Notes: generated from the letters alone by a model not told the origin. A stretch of 46,554 nt of DNA from an uncultured Caryophanales bacterium (GCA_937958685.1 CALGNF010000140.1:1-46554), one strand, 5' to 3'. Positions 1-8,523 are shown, numbered from the stretch's first letter. A program made the numbers and translations.

Positions 1-45
1 GATCGTATTCGGTGACTGGAGTTCAGACGTGTGCTCTTCCGATCT
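1..45. other. Illumina P7-side adapter and index (not genomic)
   Basis: Bases 12-45 are the standard TruSeq Read 2 adapter ending in GCTCTTCCGATCT. Bases 1-3 (GAT) are the end of the P7 oligo and bases 4-11 (CGTATTCG) sit where the 8-nt i7 index belongs. The sequence is library construct, not organism. It supplies a false C-terminus (IGRAHV) to the metK reading frame and a false N-terminus (MCSSDL) to a plus-strand frame. Confidence 0.98.
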
Positions 46-982
46 CGCCGATCGAGGTCGGTTTCGCGACGCCGATCGCATAGGAGACTTGAACCTCGAC
101 CATCTTCGCCAGTCCGGCGGCAACGATGTTTTTGGCCAGGTACCGCGTGGCATAGGCGGCGCTACGGTCGACTTTGGAGGGGTCTTTTCCGGAAAACGCC
201 CCGCCACCGTGATGGGCGCTGCCGCCATAGGTGTCGACAATGATCTTTCTGCCGGTCATCCCCGAGTCGCCTAGCGGTCCGCCGATCACGAACCTGCCGG
301 TGGGATTGACGAGGATCTCAGTGTTCTGGTCCATGTATTCTGCCGGAATCACTGTTTGGATGACTTTCTCGTAAACATCCGCGAAAATCGTCTCCTGACT
401 GACGTTGGGGGCGTGTTGCGTGGAGACGAGAAGCTTGTCGAATCGTTTCAAGCTGCCGTCGGTGTTGAATTCGCCAGTGACCTGGGTTTTGCCATCGGGG
501 CGAAGATAGGGGATGAGTTTTGCTTTTCTGACCTCGGCGAGTTTTCTTGCCAGTCGTTGGGCATATACGTGGGTTATCGGCATGTATTCGGCGGTTTCAT
601 CGGTGGCATATCCGAACATCATACCCTGATCGCCGGCACCCTGCTCGTGGTTTTTCTTTTCGTCAACCCCTTGGGCGATGTCTGGTGATTGGCTGTTGAT
701 GGAAACCAAGACGGCGAGATTGTCGGCGTCAAAACCGTATTTGCCACGGTCATAGCCGATGTCTCTCACGGTGTCCCGGACCACTTTCTGGATGTCGACA
801 TAGGTTTTGGTTGTGATCTCACCAGCCACCAGCACGAGTCCCGTGGTGACGAGCGTTTCGCAAGCCACTCTCGCCTCGGGGTCATCGGTCAAAATGGCGT
901 CAAGGATGGCGTCGGAGATTTGGTCGCAGATTTTGTCTGGATGACCTTCGGTCACCGATTCGGATGTGAAGAAACGGTACAT
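46..982 (-). CDS. metK: S-adenosylmethionine synthetase (C-terminus missing)
   Basis: Makes S-adenosylmethionine from ATP and methionine in the cytoplasm. The N-terminus [17 protein letters not shown] carries the ATP-binding GHPDK motif (residues 14-18). GAGDQG is at 115-120, [10 protein letters not shown] near 238-247, and the glycine-rich [14 protein letters not shown] loop at 259-272. About 312 genomic residues are present against roughly 380-400 for the family. The last real residues are PTSIG, and the frame then runs into adapter (EIGRAHV), so the truncation is a contig end and not a mutation. The start is ATG at 982, 12 nt after the stop of the membrane protein at 995, so it is the third gene of the pgpA operon. 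No SAM riboswitch precedes it. Confidence 0.97.
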
Positions 983-994
983 GATAATAGGACC

Positions 995-2596
995 TCATTC
1001 CTGGCTGAGGCGATAGTATATCGCCTCGAAATCATCGCTGTATTTGCCGAAACGGTCGATGATCTGGGGATCGAAATAGGGGTAGAATTCCAGTTGCAAC
1101 AGATCCATCGCCCGTGTGTGCTTCAGATCGCGCTTATAGTTGCGTGGTTGTCGGAGGATGTCATATAGTTGACAGAGGAGGATGACTTGCGATTCGCGGT
1201 TGTTTTGGATCGAGTTCATTTCCTTGATGAAGTCGGCGTCCGCCGTCTTCTCAAAATGGGCCCTGACGATATCCTCGCCTTTTTTTTCGAGTTGGAGGCG
1301 TTTGATGATCACCGAACCGATGATCGTCTTTTCCCTGATCCTGCGGAAGTCCGCTTCGTCGAGGACTTCCTTCTCATCGTAATCGGCCAGCGACAACAGG
1401 TCGCGTTTGTCGATATGGATCGTCGAGAAGTCAAAGATCTCCTTGCAAAGTTTCGGCGAGTAGCCAAGATAATTGCCGAGTTTGGCGGCCATGTCCGCAA
1501 TCCGGCGGACGGATCGCTCCTGGAGTTTTTCCTGATGTTCGTCACTGCGTTGCTTGTAGACGCCGATGACGTCGAAGACATCCGCGACGACAGCCTTGAA
1601 ATCCTTTTCCATCGCGCGGCGTTTGATGAGCTCGGCTTTGCGCTTGTTGTTCATGTCCTCCGAGATCTTCGCCGTCGAATAAAGCGCGAGGACAAAGACG
1701 AGTAGAACGATGGTTCTCAAGATGATGTCGGTGATCACGGGCCCTTTGAGGTAATCCCACATCTCTTGAAGACTGGAGGCATAGTTGTAGACATCATAGA
1801 GAATCGTGACATGGATGATCGTCATCAGGATCACGGCCACCTTGAAAATCAAGCTCAGCAGTTTCGGATCCTGATAGAGCGCCAGCACGACGAGTGCGAA
1901 ATAGATGAGCGCGTAGCCAGCCTGGGTGATCGAGAAGAATCCGATCGCCGAATCCTGCCCCAAGGGGATCCTCAATTTGATATAGACGGAAATCGCCATG
2001 AGCAGAATGTAAAAACCGGAAATATATTCCCCCACCTGCTGTTTCTGCAAGGTTTTGGGTTCTTGGAGGATGATCTTGCGGATCGTTTGGTTGGTGAAAA
2101 ACATCACGAGTCCGAAACCGAAAGCCACGATCAGGTTGACTTTGATGTTGGTGCCTTCGGTGGCCATCATGATGAACAAGAGAAACACGAGGTTGGTGAT
2201 CCATAGGATGTTTCTGATGACCAGGTTCTTGCGGAAGAGGACGGAAGTCTCGTCGAGGATGTCAACACCGGCCTCGAAACTGAATTTGCTGACGAAAAAG
2301 CGAGTCAATTTGAGCCACAAGACGGTTAATTTGCCCTTGCCCTCGATGATGTAGGGCTTTTGGTTGGCTTTGACCTTGTTCTCGTCGAAACGGCTTTTGA
2401 AGGATGTGATACGGAAAAAATCCACGAACTTGTCTAATCCGGTCTTTTTCTTCGGCGCCTTTTCAACGGCGACAGATGCCAGATATTCGTCGATTTTGTC
2501 CTTCGGTTCCTGTTTGTCGGGCTTGCCGCCACGCCGTTTTCTGCTGGCGTCGTTCTTGCGGAAAAACTCGTCCAGGGTTTTCTCCCGATTGTCCAT
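995..2596 (-). CDS. Six-TM membrane protein with degenerate HD-GYP-like cytoplasmic domain
   Basis: About 533 aa. I do not recognise a named family for the whole protein. Residues 1-85 are charged and probably cytoplasmic. Six hydrophobic segments fall at roughly 128-146, 152-168, 193-210, 221-242, 248-269 and 287-309. Residues ~345-518 follow the HD-GYP phosphodiesterase pattern block by block: RSVRRIADMAAKLGNYLG; STIHIDK where LHDIGK is expected; REKTIIGSVII for the HTxxG block; RAHFEK for the HHE block; LCQLYDILRQPRNYKR for the ADxYDAL..RxYK block; and YFDPQIIDRF at the end. The GYP loop and most metal ligands are missing, so it is probably inactive and may be a sensor or scaffold (inference). 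The start is ATG at 2596 or GTG at 2599, behind GGAGGTGATG. It lies between pgpA and metK with gaps of 32 and 12 nt. Confidence 0.75.
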   Translation of the reverse strand: MDNREKTLDEFFRKNDASRKRRGGKPDKQEPKDKIDEYLASVAVEKAPKKKTGLDKFVDFFRITSFKSRFDENKVKANQKPYIIEGKGKLTVLWLKLTRFFVSKFSFEAGVDILDETSVLFRKNLVIRNILWITNLVFLLFIMMATEGTNIKVNLIVAFGFGLVMFFTNQTIRKIILQEPKTLQKQQVGEYISGFYILLMAISVYIKLRIPLGQDSAIGFFSITQAGYALIYFALVVLALYQDPKLLSLIFKVAVILMTIIHVTILYDVYNYASSLQEMWDYLKGPVITDIILRTIVLLVFVLALYSTAKISEDMNNKRKAELIKRRAMEKDFKAVVADVFDVIGVYKQRSDEHQEKLQERSVRRIADMAAKLGNYLGYSPKLCKEIFDFSTIHIDKRDLLSLADYDEKEVLDEADFRRIREKTIIGSVIIKRLQLEKKGEDIVRAHFEKTADADFIKEMNSIQNNRESQVILLCQLYDILRQPRNYKRDLKHTRAMDLLQLEFYPYFDPQIIDRFGKYSDDFEAIYYRLSQE

Positions 2597-2628
2597 CACA
2601 TCACCTCCCCCCTCAACGCTTGAGCGAA

Positions 2629-3189
2629 CTAAAACAACTTGGGCTGTTCGATGATCGTGGGATCCTTGCGGGCTTCGATCTCGTTCTCGATCTGGGCAAC
2701 CCGGGTCGACGCCGCTGCGGCGATCGCGCCGACGATGTCGTCAAGAAATGTGTGGCAGGCGCCTCCCTTTTTCTTGCCCGCATCGTTTAACTTGGAGACG
2801 ATTCCGGGTTTGTTGACGTCAATGTCGCCAAAATTCGTCCTGCCGATGGTGCCATAAAGTCCGGCGAGCTCGAGGCCGAACAACTCGTCGATGCCGAACA
2901 TGCCCTGGTCGCTGGCGAGAATCGCCTGGATCGGGCCCTGGAAAGCTTCGGCCTCGGTCAGTCGGTCGATTTCGGCTCCCAGTTGCAACAAATGAAAGAC
3001 ATCGCGGAGTGACAAAATCTTCTCCACCGACTCCAGGCATTCCCCGTAAGAGATGTCGGCTTTCCATTTCGATTGCTGTTTATAGGCGATCTCGGCGATC
3101 TGTTCCAAACTGACACCGCGCTCAAGCAATTTCTCGATATTCATCTTGAGCATTTCCTCACGGGAAAACAAATTGCGTTGACGATTCAT
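2629..3189 (-). CDS. pgpA: PgpA-family phosphatidylglycerophosphatase (YutG type)
   Basis: The 186-aa protein matches the PgpA/YutG family. The N-terminal part has LLERGVSLEQIAEIAY. The middle has GIDELFGLELAGLYGTIGRT, then NFGDIDVNKPGI. The C-terminal HTFLDDIVGAIAAAASTRVA carries the family's hallmark acidic residues. The expected reaction is dephosphorylation of phosphatidylglycerophosphate in phospholipid synthesis, although the Gram-positive YutG type is less well characterised than E. coli PgpA. A longer frame opens at 3222, but AGAGGTGATTAT lies directly before the ATG at 3189, so I place the start there. It is first in the operon with the HD-GYP-like protein and metK. Confidence 0.88.
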   Translation of the reverse strand: MNRQRNLFSREEMLKMNIEKLLERGVSLEQIAEIAYKQQSKWKADISYGECLESVEKILSLRDVFHLLQLGAEIDRLTEAEAFQGPIQAILASDQGMFGIDELFGLELAGLYGTIGRTNFGDIDVNKPGIVSKLNDAGKKKGGACHTFLDDIVGAIAAAASTRVAQIENEIEARKDPTIIEQPKLF

Positions 3190-3237
3190 ATAATCACCTC
3201 TGGATTGGTGTCCAATCAACATGCATACTAACTAATA

Positions 3238-3246
3238 ATTATATCA
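3238..3246 (-). promoter_or_regulatory. Extended -10 promoter for the pgpA operon
   Basis: On the minus strand the sequence reads TGATATAAT, an extended -10 element, about 50 nt before the pgpA start. A TTGAAT lies upstream with a long spacer of 19 nt. It also lies in the gap after the fmt stop, which marks the start of a new transcription unit. A small ATTGG-aca-CCAAT hairpin lies in the leader. Confidence 0.6.
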
Positions 3247-3270
3247 CATTTTTATGATGAATATTCAACT

Positions 3271-4206
3271 CTATGTGAATTTCCGGCCAACTGCCAGCAG
3301 ATCGCGGCCAAGACCGTTCATGAAGGCACCAATATCCATGGCGTTTCGCCCTTCCAACTGCACCTTGTGGATGTTGATCAAGCCGCTGCCCGTCTTGACA
3401 TGGACCTTATCTCTATCCGCAATGACAACTTCCCCCGGAACCGCTCCGATAAGCTCTGGTTCCGGAAGCGTTTCGACCTTGAGGAGTTTTAATTTCCTCT
3501 CACCCAGCATGACGTAGGTTCCCGGGTTGGGCGAAAGTGCCCTGATCTTGTTCTTGATCATCTCCGCCGCGAGCGAGAAGTCAAGTCTTTCCTCATGTGG
3601 CTTCACGTTATAGGCAAAGGTGACCTGCGACTCATCTTGCGGCTGCGGGATGATTTTGCCGGCAACCACCAGCGGAATCGTCTCCAGCAGCAGATTCCTG
3701 CCCAGTACCGACAATTTGCCTTCCAACGTCTGGATGTCATCTTCCGGCAGGATGGGGCATCTGGCTTGGGCCAGCAGCGGACCGGAATCCATCTTTGTTT
3801 CCATGTACATCACGGTCACACCGGTTTCGGTGTCGCCGGCCATCAGCGACCTTTGCATCGGAGCACCGCCGCGATATTTCGGCAGCAGCGAGGCGTGGAC
3901 GTTCAGTGAGCGGAAGCGGGGAAAGAAGAGCACACGGTCGGGAATCATCTGACCGTAGGCGCAGACGACGATCATGTCAGGTTGCGCCGCCAGGATCGGT
4001 TCAAAATCCCTTTTGATGCTCTCCGGTTGGAACAGGGGGATGTTGAGGGAGGTGGCGCAGATCTTGACGCTCGACTGTTTCGGACGCCTGTGCCTGCCGA
4101 CGGGCCGGTCCGGCTGCGTGACGACCTGCACCACTTCATAACGATCGGCAAGGCCAAACAGGATCGGCACGGCGAAATCGGTGGTGCCCATAAACACGAT
4201 TCTCAT
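3271..4206 (-). CDS. fmt: Methionyl-tRNA formyltransferase
   Basis: Formylates the amino group of initiator Met-tRNA using 10-formyl-tetrahydrofolate, for translation initiation. The protein is 311 aa and starts MRIVFMGTTDFAVPIL. The catalytic block NVHASLLPKYRGGAPMQ contains the N-x-H-x-SLLP-x-x-R-G signature, and METKMDSGPLL supplies the catalytic Asp. A C-terminal OB-like domain follows (GTYVMLGERKLKLLKVE). An upstream GTG at 4215 is in frame, but it is part of the Shine-Dalgarno AGGTGAT, which lies 6 nt before the ATG at 4206. The priA stop ends at 4216, so fmt is the second gene of a priA-fmt operon. Confidence 0.96.
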   Translation of the reverse strand: MRIVFMGTTDFAVPILFGLADRYEVVQVVTQPDRPVGRHRRPKQSSVKICATSLNIPLFQPESIKRDFEPILAAQPDMIVVCAYGQMIPDRVLFFPRFRSLNVHASLLPKYRGGAPMQRSLMAGDTETGVTVMYMETKMDSGPLLAQARCPILPEDDIQTLEGKLSVLGRNLLLETIPLVVAGKIIPQPQDESQVTFAYNVKPHEERLDFSLAAEMIKNKIRALSPNPGTYVMLGERKLKLLKVETLPEPELIGAVPGEVVIADRDKVHVKTGSGLINIHKVQLEGRNAMDIGAFMNGLGRDLLAVGRKFT

Positions 4207-4215
4207 AGTTATCAC

Positions 4216-6558
4216 CTAGCCTAACGTTGGATTTTTGTCGATCATCACCCTGATCAGCTCGGAATCAAATCGATCCCGGATCTCCTTCAGCAGGGGATTG
4301 AGTTGCGGTTCCTCGCGGTACTTGATGATCACCTGGCACTGGTTGTTGCCTTTGATGCGGGAGATGAGCGGCAGCGATGGTCCCAAGACGATCGCCTCGT
4401 CCGAGAGACTCCGTCGCAGGCTCTCGACCGCCTCTTTGGCCGCAAGAAACAAATCGCGCATCTTCTCGCCGATGAACAAGATCTGGGCAATGAAATAGAA
4501 CGGGCTGTAGCGGGCCAATTTCCTGAGTTGCATCTCATGGCCGTAAAAACCCAGATAATCCTGTTCGACGGCGTATTTGATGGCGTAATGCTGGGGGTTG
4601 AACGCTTGAACGATGACCCTGCCAGCCATGTCGCGCCTGCCGGCGCGCCCGGCGACTTGGGTTATCAGTTGGAAAGTCTTCTCGGGTGCCCGGAAATCAG
4701 GCGAATACAAGTTGCCATCGGCTTGGATGATGCCGACCAGCGTCACCCGGGGGAAGTCCAAGCCTTTGGCAATCATTTGCGTCCCGAGCAAAATGTCGGC
4801 CTCGTTTGCAAACCGATCAAGCAAGATTTCGTGGGCGTTCTTGGCTTGGGTCGTGTCGGTGTCCATTCTCACAAGTCTGGCTTGGGGAAACAAAATTTTC
4901 AACTCGGCTTCGATCTTTTGGGTGCCTGTGCCGAAATACCGCAATTCTTCGGAGCCGCACTTGGCGCAAGTCTTCGGAAGGGCTTCTTTGTGGTTGCAGT
5001 AATGGCATTTGAGGGAACGGTCGGCCTCGTGGTAGGTTAGGGATATATCGCAATCTGGGCAGATATAGACATGGCCGCAATTCCGGCAGATCAGGAAGGT
5101 GGAGTACCCGCGGCGATTCATGAGCAGGATCGCCTGCATGCCCGCAGCTAGTGTTTTGCGGAGTTCCTCCACGAGTCTCCTCGAGAAAACGCTCGGGTTG
5201 CCCGCCTTGAATTCCTGCTTCATGTCGACGACTTCCAAAGTCGGTAGCGCGGCGTTCAAAGCGCGCTTGGGTAACTCAAGCAATTCATAGTGACCACGCT
5301 TGTATCTGGCGTAAGCGTCGATTGATGGGGTGGCGGACCCGAGAACCACCGGGCATCCGTGGGTCTTCGACCTCGCGAACAAGACGTCGATGGCGTGGTA
5401 TTTCGGTTGGTCATCCTGTTTGTACGTCGTCTCGTGAAACTCGTCGACGATGATGATTCCCAGATTGGAAAACGGCGCAAAACAGGCACTTCTCGCCCCA
5501 ATGACAATCTTGGCTTCCCCTCTGATGATCTTCCGCCATTCGTCGTATTTTTCCCCGGCTGACAATCCGGAATGGAGCACGGCCAACCGGTCTTTGAACC
5601 TGCTTTTGAATCGCGAGACCATCATCGGCGTCAGTGCGATTTCCGGAACGAGCACCAAGGCTTCCTTCCCGGAATCGACGACGGCCTCGATTGCTTTCAG
5701 ATAGATTTCGGTTTTGCCGCTGCCGGTCACACCATGCAGGAGAAATGTCTGGTCATGGCCGAGGCTGGCGACGATTCTCGCATATGCCTCTTTTTGGGCT
5801 TCGTTCAATGTGACGTGTCTTTCGGTCGGATCCGCGAGCGAGAACAGTTCCCGGTAGGTTTCCTGATGAACGATCTCGACGAAACCGTTCTTCACCATGG
5901 TATCCACGACGGCCATTGTCACTTCAGCTTTGCGGATCAATTCTAGCGCATCGAGGGTTCCGCCCTTGTCTGCGAGGATTTCCAACAGCAGCGCTTGTTT
6001 GGGTGTTGGTTTCTTCGCATCAGGATTGACGAGGCGGACCATCCGGCGGGTCCGGATCGAAGCTTTGCTTCTGATTTCCGTCTCCTGTCGCAATATCCCC
6101 TCATTGATTGCCCTTCGCAGCTGTGACAGGTGGACGGTCACTTCGTCCAAATAGAGCTGCTGATGCCTGGCGAACAGCTGCTTGAGGCTGTCATCGAGGC
6201 GGTCTTGGTCGTTGATCATGATTTTTGTCCGATATTTGGCGCGCAAGGCTGAGGGCAGGATCGTTTCGATGACTTTCACGAAGACGGTTGCCGTATCCTC
6301 ATGGATCATCCTCGCCAAGGCAATCAATTCGGGGGTGAGGTAGTTTTCCAGATCCAAAACCGCGATGATGGGTTTGAGATCCGGTAGCGGTGAACTCTCC
6401 GCCAACTCCAGGCAATAGCCTTGGAGCGTCCGGGGACCGAACGGGACCTTCACCCGCATGCCAGGTTCGATAAAACCAGCAAGCTCGGGCGGTATCGCAT
6501 AGTCGAACAATTTATCCACAGCCTTGACAGGCACGTCCACAAGCACTTTGGCGATCAT
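4216..6558 (-). CDS. priA: Primosomal replication-restart helicase PriA
   Basis: A 3'-to-5' DNA helicase that reloads the replisome at collapsed forks. At 780 aa it has an N-terminal DNA-binding domain (VDVPVKAVDKLFDYAIP), Walker A GVTGSGKT at about 276-283, and the DExH box written DEFH at about 372-375 (most PriA proteins have DEEH, and the third position is not catalytic). It also has the zinc region with paired cysteines (CRNCGH, CPDC, CHYC, CAKC) and the C-terminal helicase block GTQMIAKGLDFP...QVAGRAGR. I start at the ATG at 6558, behind AAGGAGGGG, and not at 6585. It is followed directly by fmt. Confidence 0.96.
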   Translation of the reverse strand: MIAKVLVDVPVKAVDKLFDYAIPPELAGFIEPGMRVKVPFGPRTLQGYCLELAESSPLPDLKPIIAVLDLENYLTPELIALARMIHEDTATVFVKVIETILPSALRAKYRTKIMINDQDRLDDSLKQLFARHQQLYLDEVTVHLSQLRRAINEGILRQETEIRSKASIRTRRMVRLVNPDAKKPTPKQALLLEILADKGGTLDALELIRKAEVTMAVVDTMVKNGFVEIVHQETYRELFSLADPTERHVTLNEAQKEAYARIVASLGHDQTFLLHGVTGSGKTEIYLKAIEAVVDSGKEALVLVPEIALTPMMVSRFKSRFKDRLAVLHSGLSAGEKYDEWRKIIRGEAKIVIGARSACFAPFSNLGIIIVDEFHETTYKQDDQPKYHAIDVLFARSKTHGCPVVLGSATPSIDAYARYKRGHYELLELPKRALNAALPTLEVVDMKQEFKAGNPSVFSRRLVEELRKTLAAGMQAILLMNRRGYSTFLICRNCGHVYICPDCDISLTYHEADRSLKCHYCNHKEALPKTCAKCGSEELRYFGTGTQKIEAELKILFPQARLVRMDTDTTQAKNAHEILLDRFANEADILLGTQMIAKGLDFPRVTLVGIIQADGNLYSPDFRAPEKTFQLITQVAGRAGRRDMAGRVIVQAFNPQHYAIKYAVEQDYLGFYGHEMQLRKLARYSPFYFIAQILFIGEKMRDLFLAAKEAVESLRRSLSDEAIVLGPSLPLISRIKGNNQCQVIIKYREEPQLNPLLKEIRDRFDSELIRVMIDKNPTLG

Positions 6559-6583
6559 CGTCAACCCCTCCTTCCCAAATATC

Positions 6584-6592
6584 ATTATATCA
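6584..6592 (-). promoter_or_regulatory. Extended -10 promoter for priA-fmt
   Basis: The minus strand reads TGATATAAT, 25 nt upstream of the priA ATG, placing the likely transcription start about 19 nt before the gene. I see no good -35, so recognition would depend on the TG extension. It is divergent from the rnjA promoter at 6723-6751. Confidence 0.65.
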
Positions 6593-6594
6593 CG

Positions 6595-6661
6595 AAAAAA
6601 GCGGTTGGCTACAGAAACTCTGTATTCTGGAAAACCGCATCCGATGGCAATCCAATCCAGA
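6595..6661 (-). terminator. Orphan terminator-like hairpin between priA and rnjA
   Basis: GCGGTT (6601-6606) pairs with AACCGC (6633-6638), enclosing ACAGA/TCTGT (6611-6615, 6619-6623). On the minus strand the stem is followed by six U (6595-6600), the form of an intrinsic terminator, yet no gene lies upstream of it on that strand. A second hairpin, CCAGA/TCTGG (6657-6661, 6674-6678), is adjacent. It may end a small RNA or antisense transcription, or simply insulate the priA promoter. Confidence 0.5.
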
Positions 6662-6722
6662 TAGATTGTTGTCTGGTTTTATCAGTTTTCGCTTTTCGCA
6701 AACGGTTTTTTGATGGTATCAT

Positions 6723-6751
6723 TTGCATATTCACAGATTATTATGTATAAT
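6723..6751 (+). promoter_or_regulatory. Sigma-A promoter for rnjA
   Basis: TTGCAT (6723-6728), a 17-nt spacer, and a perfect TATAAT (6746-6751). The expected transcription start is near 6758, giving a leader of about 42 nt to the rnjA ATG. Confidence 0.8.
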
Positions 6752-6799
6752 ATCAATAGCATATTCACCAAAACTGCCAATTCAGAAAGGATTTGCATC

Positions 6800-8479
6800 A
6801 TGCAGGAACAAATCGCAAAGACCCATGAGGTCAGGGTCTTTGCCCTTGGTGGTTTGGGGGAAGTCGGCAAAAACATGTACTGCGTGGAATATCGTGACGA
6901 GTTGATCATCATCGACTCGGGGCTTTTATTTCCCGACGAGCATTTGATGGGCATCGATTACGTTATTCCCGATTATACTTATCTGGTTGAGAACCAAAGC
7001 AAGATCCGCGCTTTGGTGATCAGTCACGGCCACGAGGACCATATCGGCGGAATCCCGTTTTTGCTAAGAACGGTCAAAATCCCGGCGATCTATGCCTCGG
7101 GACTCAGCCATGGTCTGATCACGGCCAAGATGGAAGAGCATGCCGGCCTGTCCCTGAACCTCCAGGAATACCACGAATCGGACATCATCCGGTTCAAATA
7201 TCTTTCCGTCAGTTTTTTCCGGACGAACCATTCGATCCCGGATTCTTTCGGCATCAAGATCAGCACCCCTGAAGGCGTGATCGTGCACACCGGCGACTTC
7301 AAGTTCGACTTTTCCCCGATCGCCAACGATTCCAACTACCATCGGATGGCCAGGATCGGCGAAGAAGGCGTCCTTTGCCTGCTATCCGATTCCACCAATG
7401 CCGAACTCGAGGATTTCACGACTTCCGAAAAGGTCGTCGGGGAGACGATCAGGGAATTGTTCGCCAAGATCGACGCTCGGATCATCATCTCCACCTTCGC
7501 TTCCAATGTGCACCGGATCCAACAGATCGTTGAAGCTTCGGTGTCGACCGACAGGAGAGTTGCCGTTTTTGGCCGCTCGATGGAGAAAAACATCGAGGTT
7601 GGCTTGAAACTGGGCTATATCAAGGCTCCTTATGGCACCTTCCTGTATAGCCGCAATCTGACTGGTTTGAAAGCCAAGAACATCACGATCCTCTGCACGG
7701 GCTCGCAAGGCGAACCCCTGGCCGCCCTGACAAGGATCGCTTCCGGCATCCACAAGCAGATCTCCCTGATTCCCGGCGATACGGTCATTTTGTCATCCTC
7801 TCCGATTCCCGGCAATCAGGAGAGCATCAACCGCACGATCAATCTGTTATATAAAAATGGCGCCAATGTCATCACCCAATCGCCGTTCGCCGATGTCCAC
7901 GCTTCCGGACACGGCGGGCAAAACGAACTCAAACTGATGTTAAAACTGATGCGTCCGCGCTTCTTCATGCCGATCCACGGCGAGTACAGGATGCTCAAGA
8001 CGCACGCCAAACTCGCTGTCGATGCCGGCGTCAAACTGGAGAACACGTTCATCCTCGACAATGGCGACGTCCTCTCGCTGACCAAGACCACCGCCAAGGT
8101 GGAGGAGAAGATTGTCACCGCCGATGTCTATGTCGACGGCTCTGGAATCGGCGAGGTAGGCACCCAGGTGATCAAGGACAGACGGGAACTCTCGGAAGAC
8201 GGCATCCTCTCCGTGGTCATGACGATCAACCAGGAACGCCAAGAAGTCATCTGCGAGCCATCGATCGTCTCCCGGGGATTCATCTTCATGAAAGACAACA
8301 ATCAGATGATCAAGGATTTGCAGGAGTTGTCGCTGGATGTCACCGACAAATATCTGATGGGCGGCAAGAAACTCAACATCACCGGCATCAAGAACGATCT
8401 CCAGAAGTCGCTGCTGCGCCATATCTTTCAAAAAACAGGTCGCAAACCGATGATCATGCCCGTGATCATGGTGCTTTGA
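6800..8479 (+). CDS. rnjA: Ribonuclease J
   Basis: A metallo-beta-lactamase/beta-CASP ribonuclease with 5'-exonuclease and endonuclease activity in mRNA decay and rRNA maturation. The 559-aa protein begins MQEQIAKTHEVRVFALGGLG. It has the metal-binding motif SHGHEDHIGG, HTGDFKFD, the beta-CASP blocks (STFASNVHRIQQI; GHGGQNELK; PIHGEYRML) and an RNase J C-terminal domain. An in-frame start at 6710 would overlap the promoter at 6723-6751, so the ATG at 6800 with AAAGGA upstream is the better start. It is monocistronic and ends in a strong terminator. I use rnjA since only one paralogue is visible here; rnjB is possible. Confidence 0.95.
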   Translation: MQEQIAKTHEVRVFALGGLGEVGKNMYCVEYRDELIIIDSGLLFPDEHLMGIDYVIPDYTYLVENQSKIRALVISHGHEDHIGGIPFLLRTVKIPAIYASGLSHGLITAKMEEHAGLSLNLQEYHESDIIRFKYLSVSFFRTNHSIPDSFGIKISTPEGVIVHTGDFKFDFSPIANDSNYHRMARIGEEGVLCLLSDSTNAELEDFTTSEKVVGETIRELFAKIDARIIISTFASNVHRIQQIVEASVSTDRRVAVFGRSMEKNIEVGLKLGYIKAPYGTFLYSRNLTGLKAKNITILCTGSQGEPLAALTRIASGIHKQISLIPGDTVILSSSPIPGNQESINRTINLLYKNGANVITQSPFADVHASGHGGQNELKLMLKLMRPRFFMPIHGEYRMLKTHAKLAVDAGVKLENTFILDNGDVLSLTKTTAKVEEKIVTADVYVDGSGIGEVGTQVIKDRRELSEDGILSVVMTINQERQEVICEPSIVSRGFIFMKDNNQMIKDLQELSLDVTDKYLMGGKKLNITGIKNDLQKSLLRHIFQKTGRKPMIMPVIMVL

Positions 8480-8490
8480 CGACAGATCAG

Positions 8491-8523
8491 AAAAAGCCCC
8501 GGCCTCAGGCCGGGTTTTCTTTT
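8491..8523. terminator. Bidirectional terminator between rnjA and the GPH transporter
   Basis: CCCGGCC (8498-8504), loop TCA (8505-8507), GGCCGGG (8508-8514), with T-rich sequence on the plus-strand side (8515-8523) and five A (8491-8495) that become U on the minus strand. It serves both convergent genes. The loop TCA is the reverse complement of the transporter's TGA stop codon. Confidence 0.9.

Noticed and set aside
29..274. Plus-strand frame starting [12 protein letters not shown]
   Set aside because: Its N-terminus is adapter translated in frame, and the rest is antisense to metK.
983..994. SAM riboswitch before metK
   Set aside because: Only 12 nt separate metK from the upstream gene; no room for the aptamer.
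5440..5460. PriA helicase box DEFH as a catalytic defect
   Set aside because: Asp, Glu and His of the DExH box are intact; only the variable third position differs from the usual DEEH.
8477..8479. TGA read as tryptophan (Mollicutes code)
   Set aside because: Many frames end in TGA at the expected family length, followed by terminators, and Trp positions use TGG.
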